From CAYZZA01 sp964482685 (lineage in GTDB: Bacteria; Bacillota; Bacilli; Lactobacillales; Carnobacteriaceae_A): a stretch of DNA of 25,064 bases. The position numbers and the translations under genes were made by a program. Each line of letters begins with the position of its first letter. The stretch's first letter is position 1. Below, piece by piece: positions 15,515 to 23,448 of this stretch. Under the pieces are notes generated by a model. That model was not told where the DNA came from. It was given only the letters and a program-made list of their open reading frames with translations, and ran no database searches. The stretch is from positions 1 to 25,064 of the forward strand of contig CAYZZA010000018.1 of the NCBI GenBank assembly GCA_964482685.1, given 5' to 3'.

Positions 15515-16423
15515 ATGAACTTTGAGGATTTTTATACAAAAGAACTACCGATGTTTGATGCGTATTTGTACGAGAAGATGACTGAGTCTACTCAAGAGAA
15601 TCCAGTTATCCAAGAAGCAATGCTCTATTCCGTTAAAGCAGGTGGAAAACGGTTGCGACCATTGATTACTTTGCTTGTGCTCCAAATGTTTCAAAAAAAC
15701 GTCGAAATCGGGTACGCTGCAGCTGCGGCGGTAGAGCTGTTGCATACATATTCGTTAATCCACGATGATTTGCCAGCGATGGATGACGACGATTTACGCA
15801 GGGGCCAGCCGGCAAATCATAAAAAGTTTGGAGAAGCGACCGCGATTCTAGCTGGCGATGCATTGCTAACAAAGTCGTTTGAAGTGCTCGCGTGTGCGGC
15901 GACAGAACCCATTAAAACGGTGGCGTTGGTCCAGTTGTTGGCTCAGTCTGCTGGATCCGAAGGCATGATTGCCGGACAACAAGACGATATCGAGGGAGAA
16001 ACACGTTCCTTGACATTGTCGCAGCTGCAAGCGATTCATGAAAAGAAAACAGGGGCGTTGTTGACATATTCTTTTCTAGCCGGTGCGATTTTAGCAGAGG
16101 CAGATGACCATATTCAGCATGTGCTCGCAAATATTGCTCAGGCAATTGGCTTAGCCTACCAAATTCGAGACGATATTTTAGACGTTATTGGAGACGTGAC
16201 GGAGATCGGAAAACCAGTTGGCTCTGACGCAGAACGAGGCAAAAGTACGTATCCAGCTTTGGTAGGACTACAAGGAGCCAAGGACATGTTGGCGGACGAA
16301 TTGACTCGTGCCAAAGAAGCCTTACGTTCATTGCAAATATATTGCCAAGAAACAAAGCAAAAGTGTGATGCAGAGTTATTGGATTCATTTATTGATACGC
16401 TTGCTCTTGAGGTGCACACATGA
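15515..16423 (+). CDS. ispA: Farnesyl diphosphate synthase (polyprenyl synthetase family)
   Basis: Makes farnesyl diphosphate (C15) from DMAPP and IPP, the primer for undecaprenyl phosphate and other isoprenoids. It is 302 aa. The first Asp-rich motif is DDLPAMDDDDLRRG (Asp84, Asp85, Asp90); its two-residue insertion, with Tyr79 five residues ahead, is the pattern of bacterial farnesyl diphosphate synthases. The second motif is YQIRDDILDVIGD. GGKRLRP (43-49) binds IPP. It lies 10 nt after xseB with a GAGGAG site and overlaps tlyA by 4 nt (ATGA). Chain length is inferred from the motif only. Confidence 0.95.
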   Translation: MNFEDFYTKELPMFDAYLYEKMTESTQENPVIQEAMLYSVKAGGKRLRPLITLLVLQMFQKNVEIGYAAAAAVELLHTYSLIHDDLPAMDDDDLRRGQPANHKKFGEATAILAGDALLTKSFEVLACAATEPIKTVALVQLLAQSAGSEGMIAGQQDDIEGETRSLTLSQLQAIHEKKTGALLTYSFLAGAILAEADDHIQHVLANIAQAIGLAYQIRDDILDVIGDVTEIGKPVGSDAERGKSTYPALVGLQGAKDMLADELTRAKEALRSLQIYCQETKQKCDAELLDSFIDTLALEVHT

Positions 16424-17238
16424 AAAAAGAACGAGCAGATCAGTTGGTCGTCCAACAAGGGCTGGCTGAAACGATTGATCAAGCTAAACGTATGATTATG
16501 GCGGGTCAAATTTACACTGAAAAACATTTACGAGTTGATACAGCGGGTGAAAAGTTATCTGTGGCCACAGAATTAAATGTAAAAGGACAATCGGCTAAAT
16601 ACGTCAGCCGTGGAGGCTTTAAGTTAGAAAAAGCTTTGGCAGTGTTCCAGATTGATGTACGCGAAAAAACGGTTCTAGACATAGGCTCGTCAACAGGTGG
16701 CTTTACTGACGCAGCGTTGCAACATGGAGCGGCCTTGTGTTACGCGTTAGATGTTGGCACCAACCAATTGGCTTGGAAATTGCGGTCAGACGACCGAGTC
16801 GTGGTGATGGAACAGACAAATTTTCGCACAAGCCAGCCAGATGATTTTACACACGGACGTCCAAACATGGCATCCATTGATGTGTCGTTTATTTCGTTGA
16901 AAAAGATATTGCCTGTATTAGCGACGATTATCCAAATGGATGGAGACGTCTTGGTACTCGTCAAACCTCAATTCGAAGCAAAACGAGAAGAAGTTGGCCA
17001 ACACGGTATTGTGCGTGACCCAGCAGTCCATGAACGAGTGCTTGTGGATATCTTGTCATTTGCGACAGAACACGGCTATACACTCCGTGGTGTGGACTAT
17101 TCTCCCATAACTGGTGGCGAGGGTAATATCGAATACCTCGTTCATTTAACGCGCACAGAAGAGCCGGTAAATCTAATTTTTGAAACACGAGTCAAAGAAG
17201 TCGTTTTGCTGGCCCATCAGACGTTTTATTCGTCTTAG
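16420..17238 (+). CDS. tlyA: TlyA-family rRNA 2'-O-methyltransferase
   Basis: S4 domain plus an FtsJ-like SAM methyltransferase. TlyA of mycobacteria methylates ribose in 16S/23S rRNA; the old name hemolysin A is misleading. It is 272 aa. The S4 part (about 1-60) begins ERADQLVVQQGLAETIDQAKRMI. The methyltransferase has GGFKLEKAL (Lys68), the SAM motif VLDIGSSTGGFTDAAL (85-100), SIDVSFISL (Asp154) and VLVKPQFEA (Lys182), consistent with the catalytic K-D-K set. The ATG overlaps the ispA stop and has GAGGTG upstream. The target in this organism is not known from the sequence. Confidence 0.93.
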   Translation: MKKERADQLVVQQGLAETIDQAKRMIMAGQIYTEKHLRVDTAGEKLSVATELNVKGQSAKYVSRGGFKLEKALAVFQIDVREKTVLDIGSSTGGFTDAALQHGAALCYALDVGTNQLAWKLRSDDRVVVMEQTNFRTSQPDDFTHGRPNMASIDVSFISLKKILPVLATIIQMDGDVLVLVKPQFEAKREEVGQHGIVRDPAVHERVLVDILSFATEHGYTLRGVDYSPITGGEGNIEYLVHLTRTEEPVNLIFETRVKEVVLLAHQTFYSS

Positions 17239-17352
17239 GGAATTGACCTCAAAACACCATACAAACAATAAATAAAAAAAGTAACAGAGATAAAAAAGAG
17301 AATAGAGATATTAGATAGAGAAAAGATACACAATAGACAAAATAGAAAGAAC

Positions 17353-17396
17353 TATGCATATGCAAAAGGAAACGAGTCTTTTTGCTTATGTATACT
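17353..17396 (+). promoter_or_regulatory. argR upstream region: inverted repeat and -10 element
   Basis: TATGCATATGCAAAA (17353-17367) and TTTTGCTTATGTATA (17380-17394) are inverted arms matching at 13 of 15 positions with a 12-nt spacer. TGCATATGCA is itself a palindrome. TATACT (17391-17396) overlaps the right arm and could be the argR -10. The layout resembles paired ARG boxes and suggests autoregulation; this is inference. Confidence 0.45.
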
Positions 17397-17410
17397 CAAG
17401 GGTGATGGAG

Positions 17411-17860
17411 ATGAAAAAAGCCGATCGACATGCGTTGCTAAAAAAAATAACCCAAAATCATGTGGTTCAAAAACAAGAAGAATTTGTGGAGTTGCTGGCA
17501 AAAGAGGGTGTCGATGTGACACAAGCGACGGTGTCAAGAGACATAAAAGAGCTGGAGCTTGTGAAGGTACAAGACGCTTCGGGGATGGCCAAATACGCAC
17601 TTCCACCGGTAAAAAACAAAGAAATTGAACGAATATTAAAGAAAAAATTAGCAGATTCTTTCCTAAAAATGGATATCCAAAAAGAATTTCTTCTAATCCG
17701 TACGTTGCCTGGCAATGCGGTAGCGCTTGGTAGTCTCTTGGAAGAAATGAAATATGAGGAAGTATTTGGCCTTATTTCAGGAGACGACACGGTTTTGGTT
17801 ATTTGTACAAGTAATTCACAAGCTACCCATTTGCAAAAAAAGTTGCTGCACTATCTCTAA
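17411..17860 (+). CDS. argR: Arginine repressor ArgR/AhrC
   Basis: Hexameric, arginine-sensing regulator that represses arginine synthesis genes and often activates catabolic ones. The winged helix N-terminal domain has VTQATVSRDIKELEL (36-50), and the C-terminal domain has the trimer/arginine motifs LPGNAVALGSLL (99-110) and GDDTVLVI (124-131). From ATG 17411 it is 149 aa, the same as B. subtilis AhrC, beginning MKKADRHALL. AAGGGTG (17398-17404) gives a 6-nt spacer to this ATG; in-frame starts upstream (17354, 17405) are less well placed. It lies between tlyA and recN, as in many Firmicutes. Confidence 0.95.
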   Translation: MKKADRHALLKKITQNHVVQKQEEFVELLAKEGVDVTQATVSRDIKELELVKVQDASGMAKYALPPVKNKEIERILKKKLADSFLKMDIQKEFLLIRTLPGNAVALGSLLEEMKYEEVFGLISGDDTVLVICTSNSQATHLQKKLLHYL

Positions 17861-17914
17861 AAAGCGACGATTTTTATTTCAGTACAAAAATCCCATGAGA
17901 AAAGGGGGAAAAAT

Positions 17915-19627
17915 ATGCTGCAAGAACTTATCATTCAAAACTTTGCAATTATTCATGAATTGTCCTTAAGCTTCCATGAAGGCATGATTGTGTTAACGGG
18001 AGAAACCGGCGCAGGAAAGTCTATTATTATTGACGCCGTTAGTTTGTTAGCTGGTGGACGTGGCTCCAATGAGTTTGTGCGACATGGGGAAAAAAAATGT
18101 GTATTAGAAGCATTGTTTAAGTTTGGAGAAAACAAAGAAACCGCCCAAGTGCTCAATGAACTTGGGATTGATGCCGAAGATGGAACCGTCATCCTACAAA
18201 GAGAAATTCACACAAGTGGTCGCAACGTCTGTCGAGCCAACGGTACTCTTGTAACTACAGCGGCCTTGCGAAAAATTGGCGAAACATTGATTGATATTCA
18301 TGGGCAAAACGAACACCAAGAATTGATGCAAGCAGACAAACATATCGGGTTTTTAGACCAATATGCCAGTCAAGCACTCACGCGCGAAAAAAAAGCCTAT
18401 CAAGACACCTACTATCAGTACAAAAAAGTAGAAAAAGAATTGCGACAATGGGAACAAAATGAAAAAGAGCTTGCGCAAAGACAAGATATGCTCCGTTTTC
18501 AAGTAGAAGAAATTGAAGCAGCAGAATTGATCGAAGGCGAAGAAGAAACCCTTCAAGAAGAAAAAGTTGGCCTGGTCAATTATCAAAAAATTATGCAAGC
18601 ATTGAACTATACGTATCAAGCACTCCAAGGAGAAGACAACAGCGGGTTAGATAGTATTGGGGCTGCGATGGAAGAAATGACGGGAATCAAAGACTTAGAC
18701 GATGCTTACGCACAACTGACTGATACAATTTCAAACAGTTATTATCAACTACAAGAAGTTGTGAGCGATTTATCTAGAAAAATGGATACACTTGCCTATG
18801 ATGAAGAACGGTTGAATGAGATCGAATCGCGTTTGGATGTTATCCATCAACTGAAAAGAAAGTATGGCGAAAATATTGCAGAAATTCTTACGTATTTTGA
18901 AGACGCTCGAGAAGAGTTGACCACTATTGAAGATCGGGAAGGGCAACTCGAACGTTTGACAAAAGAAGTCGATGTATTAAGCCAGGCGTTAGTTGAAAAT
19001 GGAACCCGCTTGACAGAAACAAGAAAAGCAGTGGCTAAAAAGCTGGAAAAGGCCATCCAAGATCAGTTGAAAGAACTGTATATGGAAAAAGCTCAAATGG
19101 TTGTGAGTTTTAAGGACATACCTACAGACTTATTAATCGACAAAGCTACAGAAAATGGGTTTGATCAAATTGAGTTCTTTATTTCCACTAATCCCGGCGA
19201 ACCTCCTAAGCCCCTTATTCGGGTGGCATCTGGAGGAGAATTGTCCCGGATGATGTTGGCCATGAAAACTATTTTTTCAAAAACACAAGGCGTGACCAGC
19301 ATTATTTTTGATGAAATTGATACAGGTGTTAGCGGACGTGTGGCTCAAGCCATTGCTAATAAAATGTACTCGGTTGCGTTACACTCCCAAGTCCTTTGTA
19401 TCACGCATCTTCCACAAGTGGCCGCAATGGCTGATCATCATTACTATATTTCCAAAGAAACAAAAAATGAGCGAACAGAAACAGATGTGTCATTGTTAAA
19501 CAAACAAGAAGAAGTGACAGAAATAGCACGCATGCTAGCCGGGTCAGAAATTACACCGTTGACTCTTGAAACTGCACACGAATTGAAAAAACTTTCTGAA
19601 AGCTACAAAAGAACTCTTGAAGGGTAA
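17915..19627 (+). CDS. recN: DNA repair protein RecN
   Basis: SMC-like ATPase recruited early to DNA double-strand breaks. It is 570 aa. Walker A is GETGAGKS (29-36); the central coiled-coil is long and interrupted (about 150-370, Glu/Lys/Gln-rich); the ABC signature is RVASGGELSRMMLAMK, and Walker B is IIFDEIDTGVSG (Asp466, Glu467). An AAGGGGG site lies before the ATG. The gap after argR is 54 nt with no clear terminator, so co-transcription is likely. A hairpin of moderate quality follows the stop. Confidence 0.97.
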   Translation: MLQELIIQNFAIIHELSLSFHEGMIVLTGETGAGKSIIIDAVSLLAGGRGSNEFVRHGEKKCVLEALFKFGENKETAQVLNELGIDAEDGTVILQREIHTSGRNVCRANGTLVTTAALRKIGETLIDIHGQNEHQELMQADKHIGFLDQYASQALTREKKAYQDTYYQYKKVEKELRQWEQNEKELAQRQDMLRFQVEEIEAAELIEGEEETLQEEKVGLVNYQKIMQALNYTYQALQGEDNSGLDSIGAAMEEMTGIKDLDDAYAQLTDTISNSYYQLQEVVSDLSRKMDTLAYDEERLNEIESRLDVIHQLKRKYGENIAEILTYFEDAREELTTIEDREGQLERLTKEVDVLSQALVENGTRLTETRKAVAKKLEKAIQDQLKELYMEKAQMVVSFKDIPTDLLIDKATENGFDQIEFFISTNPGEPPKPLIRVASGGELSRMMLAMKTIFSKTQGVTSIIFDEIDTGVSGRVAQAIANKMYSVALHSQVLCITHLPQVAAMADHHYYISKETKNERTETDVSLLNKQEEVTEIARMLAGSEITPLTLETAHELKKLSESYKRTLEG

Positions 19628-19659
19628 AGCACAAAAGAGAAGAAACGTATTGTACCTTT

Positions 19660-19707
19660 AACTTAGCGGAAGAAGCAAAATAGTTAGTTGCCTCCTTCTG
19701 CTAAGTT
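19660..19707 (+). terminator. Hairpin after recN, weak terminator
   Basis: AACTTAGCGGAAG (19660-19672) pairs with CTTCTGCTAAGTT (19695-19707), 13 bp with one G-U. The tail is only GTTTGTCGCATTTT, so termination may be partial; the bidirectional hairpin at 19809 could be the backup. Confidence 0.5.
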
Positions 19708-19808
19708 GTTTGTCGCATTTTGCATGGATATAGAAGGAACGACAAAAGGAAAAAGAGCAGAAAGTAGAAAACTAAAAAGAAGTAAAAATAAAAAGAAGAC
19801 AAATAAAA

Positions 19809-19849
19809 AAGCAGCATCTCCTAAAAGCGAGGTGCTGCTTGTATTTTTT
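19809..19849. terminator. Bidirectional terminator between recN and the DUF4044 gene
   Basis: AAGCAGCATCTC (19809-19820) pairs with GAGGTGCTGCTT (19829-19840), 12 bp with one wobble and an 8-nt loop. There are T-runs after the right arm on plus and after the left arm on minus. Confidence 0.9.
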
Positions 19850-19979
19850 ATAAGAATGCTGGAATGATGCTGATTAGTGAGGCAAACACAGAAAATACAG
19901 TGACAAATATAACGGCCCAGATAACTATTTTAGCCATAGTACTCATTGAAGACGTTTGTTTTTTTCGATTATGCTGCAT
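19848..19979 (-). CDS. DUF4044-like 43-aa membrane micro-protein
   Basis: A short minus-strand reading frame encodes 43 aa: a basic head (MQHNRKKQTSS), then one hydrophobic helix from about residue 17 to the end (KIVIWAVIFVTVFSVFASLISII). This is the design of DUF4044 micro-proteins, common in Lactobacillales and of unknown function. AGAGG lies 8 nt before the ATG, and a strong terminator starts at its stop codon. A possible promoter with the palindrome AGTGTACACT (20016-20025) lies in the 71-nt gap after the CorA gene. The family call is from pattern only. Confidence 0.7.
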   Translation of the reverse strand: MQHNRKKQTSSMSTMAKIVIWAVIFVTVFSVFASLISIIPAFL

Positions 19980-20050
19980 ATAAAGAACCTCTTTTCTTTT
20001 CTACTAGTCTATTTAAGTGTACACTAAATCCTTTGTAAACTTCAAGGGAA

Positions 20051-20989
20051 TTACAGAAACTTGTTTTTGTAAAAATACCAAATACTCAATACGGTTAAGA
20101 AAATAGACAGCGAAACCAAAGCTACAAAGGCAAGTGGATGATTTGTTAAAGGAAGCGGCACATTCATGCCCCATAACGAGCCAATGATACTGGGAATAGA
20201 GAGAATGATCGTAATGGACGACAGCAACTTCACCACTGTATTTAAGTTGTTCCCAATAGCAGAAGAGTATACTTCACTAATTTGATCAATCAACCTGTAC
20301 GTTTGAGCCACTGTTTTTTCTGCTTGTGTACTTTCAATCAAGGTTTGCTCAAGAAGAAAGCGGCTTCGTGTAGTTTCAGTAAATGATCCGATGGATTTCA
20401 TTTTTTTGATAATCGGATGGTTGCTTTCAATCGCAGCTTCAAAAAAGACAAGACTTTTTTGAAGCGCCATCAATCCAAACAATTGATTGGATTCAGTAGA
20501 CTTTTGCAGTTGTGCCTCCAAGCGCCTCATCTTCTTGTCAATTTCTTTTAGGTAATACAAGTACTCGGCACCAATGTTCCAAATCAAAGATAAAATAAAA
20601 AAATCTTTGTCTGAAGGTTCTAAAGGTTGAAAACGTGTGCGACCGATGAGTGTAATAAACGGTGCTTCCGTTTGTGTTAACGTGATAATGGTGTCTTCGT
20701 ATACAAGGATGACGATGGGATGCGTGGTGTATTCCATCCATCCGAGTGCCCCCATTTGTTCATGTGGGTATTTTAAAATCAACACATCCGGAATACGGTC
20801 TGTGTGTCCTTGCCAGTATTCCGTTCGCGAGACTTCGTTTGGATCTAATGCACTCTCCATGATGTACTCAGGCAAGTCAAATTCAGCTTGTATCTCGTTC
20901 ATTTTTTTTGTGTCACTTGTGACTACATGAATCCACCTAAATGGTTCATTGATAGCAGATGGTTTTGGAAATTCTATTTCAATAGGCAC
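20051..20989 (-). CDS. CorA-family divalent cation transporter
   Basis: Likely Mg2+ (or Co2+/Zn2+) channel of the CorA family, pentameric in the membrane. It is 312 aa: a large cytoplasmic N-terminal domain (to about 250) ending in a long helix, and two C-terminal transmembrane helices with the signature GMN (about 274-276) between them in IIGSLWGMNVPLPL. The C-terminus is basic (YKNKFL). GTG at 20989 is chosen because AGGAGG (21001-20996) is 7 nt before it; an in-frame GTG at 20995 sits almost on the ribosome site. It is divergent from gnd with interleaved promoters. Confidence 0.92.
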   Translation of the reverse strand: MPIEIEFPKPSAINEPFRWIHVVTSDTKKMNEIQAEFDLPEYIMESALDPNEVSRTEYWQGHTDRIPDVLILKYPHEQMGALGWMEYTTHPIVILVYEDTIITLTQTEAPFITLIGRTRFQPLEPSDKDFFILSLIWNIGAEYLYYLKEIDKKMRRLEAQLQKSTESNQLFGLMALQKSLVFFEAAIESNHPIIKKMKSIGSFTETTRSRFLLEQTLIESTQAEKTVAQTYRLIDQISEVYSSAIGNNLNTVVKLLSSITIILSIPSIIGSLWGMNVPLPLTNHPLAFVALVSLSIFLTVLSIWYFYKNKFL

Positions 20990-21008
20990 ATACACACCTC
21001 CTCAAAAT

Positions 21009-21037
21009 GAGTATACCAAAAAAAACGGTACTATAAT
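21009..21037 (+). promoter_or_regulatory. gnd promoter
   Basis: A perfect TATAAT (21032-21037) gives a start near 21044 and a leader of about 88 nt. The -35 position (GAGTAT, 21009-21014) is poor and coincides with the corA -10, so the two divergent promoters overlap. Confidence 0.5.
21010..21018 (-). promoter_or_regulatory. Extended -10 of the corA gene
   Basis: TGG-TATACT on the minus strand (21018-21010). The start would be near 21003, so the leader is about 14 nt and begins next to the ribosome site. No -35 is evident. Confidence 0.5.
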
Positions 21038-21131
21038 GAAAAAGGGCCATGTATTCTGTATTTAAAAACAAGAGTATCTTTGGTACGATAGACAAGAACA
21101 GTGTCCTAGAGTTAAAGGAGGAAAATAAAGT

Positions 21132-22568
21132 ATGGCAAAACAACAAATTGGTGTCGTCGGCATGGCCGTAATGGGAAAAAACCTGGCGCTTAATATTGAA
21201 AGCAGAGGATATTCCGTGTCCATCTACAACCGGACCGCCGCAAAAACAGATGAGGTAATCGCCGAACATCCAGATAAGAAATTGGTGCCAACTCGTACGC
21301 TTGAGGAATTTGTAGCTTCGTTGGAACAACCACGGAGAATTTTATTGATGGTACAAGCAGGCAAAGGAACAGACGCGGTGATTCATCAATTGCTTCCTTA
21401 TCTAGAAAAAGGGGATATTTTGATTGATGGTGGAAACACTAACTATCTAGACACTATCCGTAGAAGTGAAGAATTAGCGAAGTCGGGCATCAACTTTATC
21501 GGCGCCGGTGTATCTGGTGGAGAAGAAGGGGCGTTACTTGGACCATCTATCATGCCGGGAGGCCCAAAAGAAGCGTATGATTTGGTGGCTCCTATCTTAG
21601 AAGAAATTGCAGCCAAGGCTCCATCAGACGGCGAAGCATGTGTGACGTATATTGGACCAAACGGGTCTGGACACTATGTAAAAATGGTACACAATGGGAT
21701 CGAGTACGGAGATATGCAACTCATTGCAGAAGCATACCATTTGCTACGTGAAGGACTAGGATTGCCTGTTGAAGAGATTGCAGCGATTTTTAGAGAGTGG
21801 AATACTGGGGAATTGGATAGCTTCTTAATTGAATTAACAGCCGATGCATTGACGAAAAAAGATCCAGATACGGGTGCCCCATTAGTTGACGTAATTTTAG
21901 ACCGGGCGGGGAACAAAGGAACTGGGAAATGGACATCTAAAAGTGCCCTTGATTTAGGGGTTCCTCTTCCTTTGATTACAGAATCTGTATTTGCCAGATA
22001 CATTTCTGCGATGAAAGAAGAACGAATAGAAGCAAGCAAAATATTGGTTCATCCAGAGCCGTATACAATTTCAACAGACAAACAAGAGATGATTGAACAC
22101 ATTCGCAAGGCGTTGTATTTTAGCAAAATCATGAGTTACGCCCAAGGGTTTGCCCAGATGCGTACCGCAAGTGAACATTACGAATGGGACCTTCCATACG
22201 GCAACATTGCAAAAATATTCCGAGCAGGGTGCATTATCCGTGCTCAATTCTTACAAGACATTACAAATGCCTACACGAAGGCCCCAGATTTAAAAAATTT
22301 ATTGTTAGACGATTATTTTAAAGAGGTAACAGGCAAGTATCAGCATGCTGTCCGAGAAGTTGTAGGCGAAGCTGTGAAAAAAGGCGTGCCTGTTCCAGCC
22401 TTTTCATCCGCTATTGCTTATTATGACTCTTATCGTTCAGAGCGCTTGCCAGCCAATATCATTCAAGCCCAACGTGATTACTTTGGTGCTCACACATATG
22501 AACGTACCGACAAAGAAGGAACGTTCCACTTTGATTGGTATGGAGACGCTGGACAAGAACGTATGTAA
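21132..22568 (+). CDS. gnd: 6-phosphogluconate dehydrogenase, decarboxylating
   Basis: Third enzyme of the oxidative pentose phosphate pathway: 6-phosphogluconate + NADP+ gives ribulose 5-phosphate, CO2 and NADPH. It is 478 aa. The Rossmann motif is GVVGMAVMGKNLALNIESRG (7-26), with NRT (34-36) after it as in NADP-dependent forms. Substrate and catalytic motifs are GAGVSGGEEGALLGPSIMPGG and GSGHYVKMVHNGIEYGDMQ (catalytic Lys and Asn), with GTGKWT further on. The C-terminal tail carries QRDYFGAHTYER. An AAAGGAGG site precedes the ATG. It is a single gene with its own promoter and terminator. Confidence 0.97.
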   Translation: MAKQQIGVVGMAVMGKNLALNIESRGYSVSIYNRTAAKTDEVIAEHPDKKLVPTRTLEEFVASLEQPRRILLMVQAGKGTDAVIHQLLPYLEKGDILIDGGNTNYLDTIRRSEELAKSGINFIGAGVSGGEEGALLGPSIMPGGPKEAYDLVAPILEEIAAKAPSDGEACVTYIGPNGSGHYVKMVHNGIEYGDMQLIAEAYHLLREGLGLPVEEIAAIFREWNTGELDSFLIELTADALTKKDPDTGAPLVDVILDRAGNKGTGKWTSKSALDLGVPLPLITESVFARYISAMKEERIEASKILVHPEPYTISTDKQEMIEHIRKALYFSKIMSYAQGFAQMRTASEHYEWDLPYGNIAKIFRAGCIIRAQFLQDITNAYTKAPDLKNLLLDDYFKEVTGKYQHAVREVVGEAVKKGVPVPAFSSAIAYYDSYRSERLPANIIQAQRDYFGAHTYERTDKEGTFHFDWYGDAGQERM

Positions 22569-22579
22569 CCAAATACAAG

Positions 22580-22608
22580 AAGAATCAGTATAACGCTGAT
22601 TCTTTTTT
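22580..22608 (+). terminator. Terminator of gnd
   Basis: AAGAATCAG (22580-22588), a 7-nt loop, CTGATTCTT (22596-22604) and then further T's. Confidence 0.9.
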
Positions 22609-22670
22609 GTTGTCTTTGATTCCTTTATCTGAGAGCCTATTTAAAAAAGTCTCATATCCGTATGCATATA

Positions 22671-22713
22671 TGGTAAAATAATGATAGCTACATGAGAAGA
22701 TACCCGAGTATCT
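22671..22713 (+). promoter_or_regulatory. Promoter region of the two-component operon
   Basis: TGG-TAAAAT (22671-22679) is an extended -10 with no good -35. A small inverted repeat, AGATAC (22698-22703) / GTATCT (22708-22713), lies just after the expected start near 22686. Whether the response regulator binds it is unknown. Confidence 0.4.
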
Positions 22714-22755
22714 ATATACGAACGTTTTGAAGAGACTAACATTAGGAGAGATTGA

Positions 22756-23448
22756 ATGACAAAAGTATTAATTATTGAAGATGAGAAAAACCTTGCACGT
22801 TTTGTTGAGTTGGAATTGAAGCATGAAGGCTTTGAAACAGAGATATATAGCAATGGACGTGCTGGATATGAAGCAGCAATCAAAGAAGGAGCCGATTGGG
22901 ATGTCATTTTGCTCGATTTGATGTTGCCAGAGCTTAATGGCATGGAAGTGTGTCGCCGCGTTCGTCAAGTAAGCAATGTGCCTATTATTATGATGACAGC
23001 ACGTGATTCTGTGATTGACCGCGTATCTGGGTTGGACCATGGGGCAGATGATTACATTGTGAAACCATTTGCGATTGAAGAGCTGTTGGCACGAATGCGT
23101 GCATTGCTACGGAGAATTGACATTGAAACAGAAGAAAATGCCCAAAAACAGACAACTGTAACGTTTAAAGACTTAACAGTCGAAAAAGAAAATCGGGTCG
23201 TTCGACGTGGTGAAGACGTGATTGAATTGACGAAGCGAGAGTATGAATTGCTTTTAGAGTTGATGGAAAATGTGAACGTTGTGTTGTCGCGAGAAGTATT
23301 GTTAAAAAAAGTTTGGGGATATGAGTCCGAAGTGGAAACCAATGTAGTGGATGTGTACATTCGTTATCTGCGTAACAAAATAGACGTAGCAGGTCAAAAA
23401 AGTTACATCCAAACAGTGAGAGGCACAGGGTATGTGATGCGCTCTTGA
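22756..23448 (+). CDS. OmpR-family response regulator (ArlR/CovR-like)
   Basis: Cytoplasmic DNA-binding regulator of the two-component pair with the next gene. It is 230 aa. The receiver domain has the acidic pair EDE (8-10), phosphoacceptor Asp54 in ILLDLMLP, the MMTARD switch residue and the KPF lysine in DDYIVKPF. The C-terminal winged helix contains IELTKREYELLLELMEN, VWGYESEVETNVVDVYIRYLRNKI and TVRGTGYVMR. The DNA-binding end is closest to S. aureus ArlR and streptococcal CovR/CsrR, which control adhesion, wall and virulence genes; the targets here are unknown. The TGA stop overlaps the kinase start (TTGA). Confidence 0.93.
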   Translation: MTKVLIIEDEKNLARFVELELKHEGFETEIYSNGRAGYEAAIKEGADWDVILLDLMLPELNGMEVCRRVRQVSNVPIIMMTARDSVIDRVSGLDHGADDYIVKPFAIEELLARMRALLRRIDIETEENAQKQTTVTFKDLTVEKENRVVRRGEDVIELTKREYELLLELMENVNVVLSREVLLKKVWGYESEVETNVVDVYIRYLRNKIDVAGQKSYIQTVRGTGYVMRS

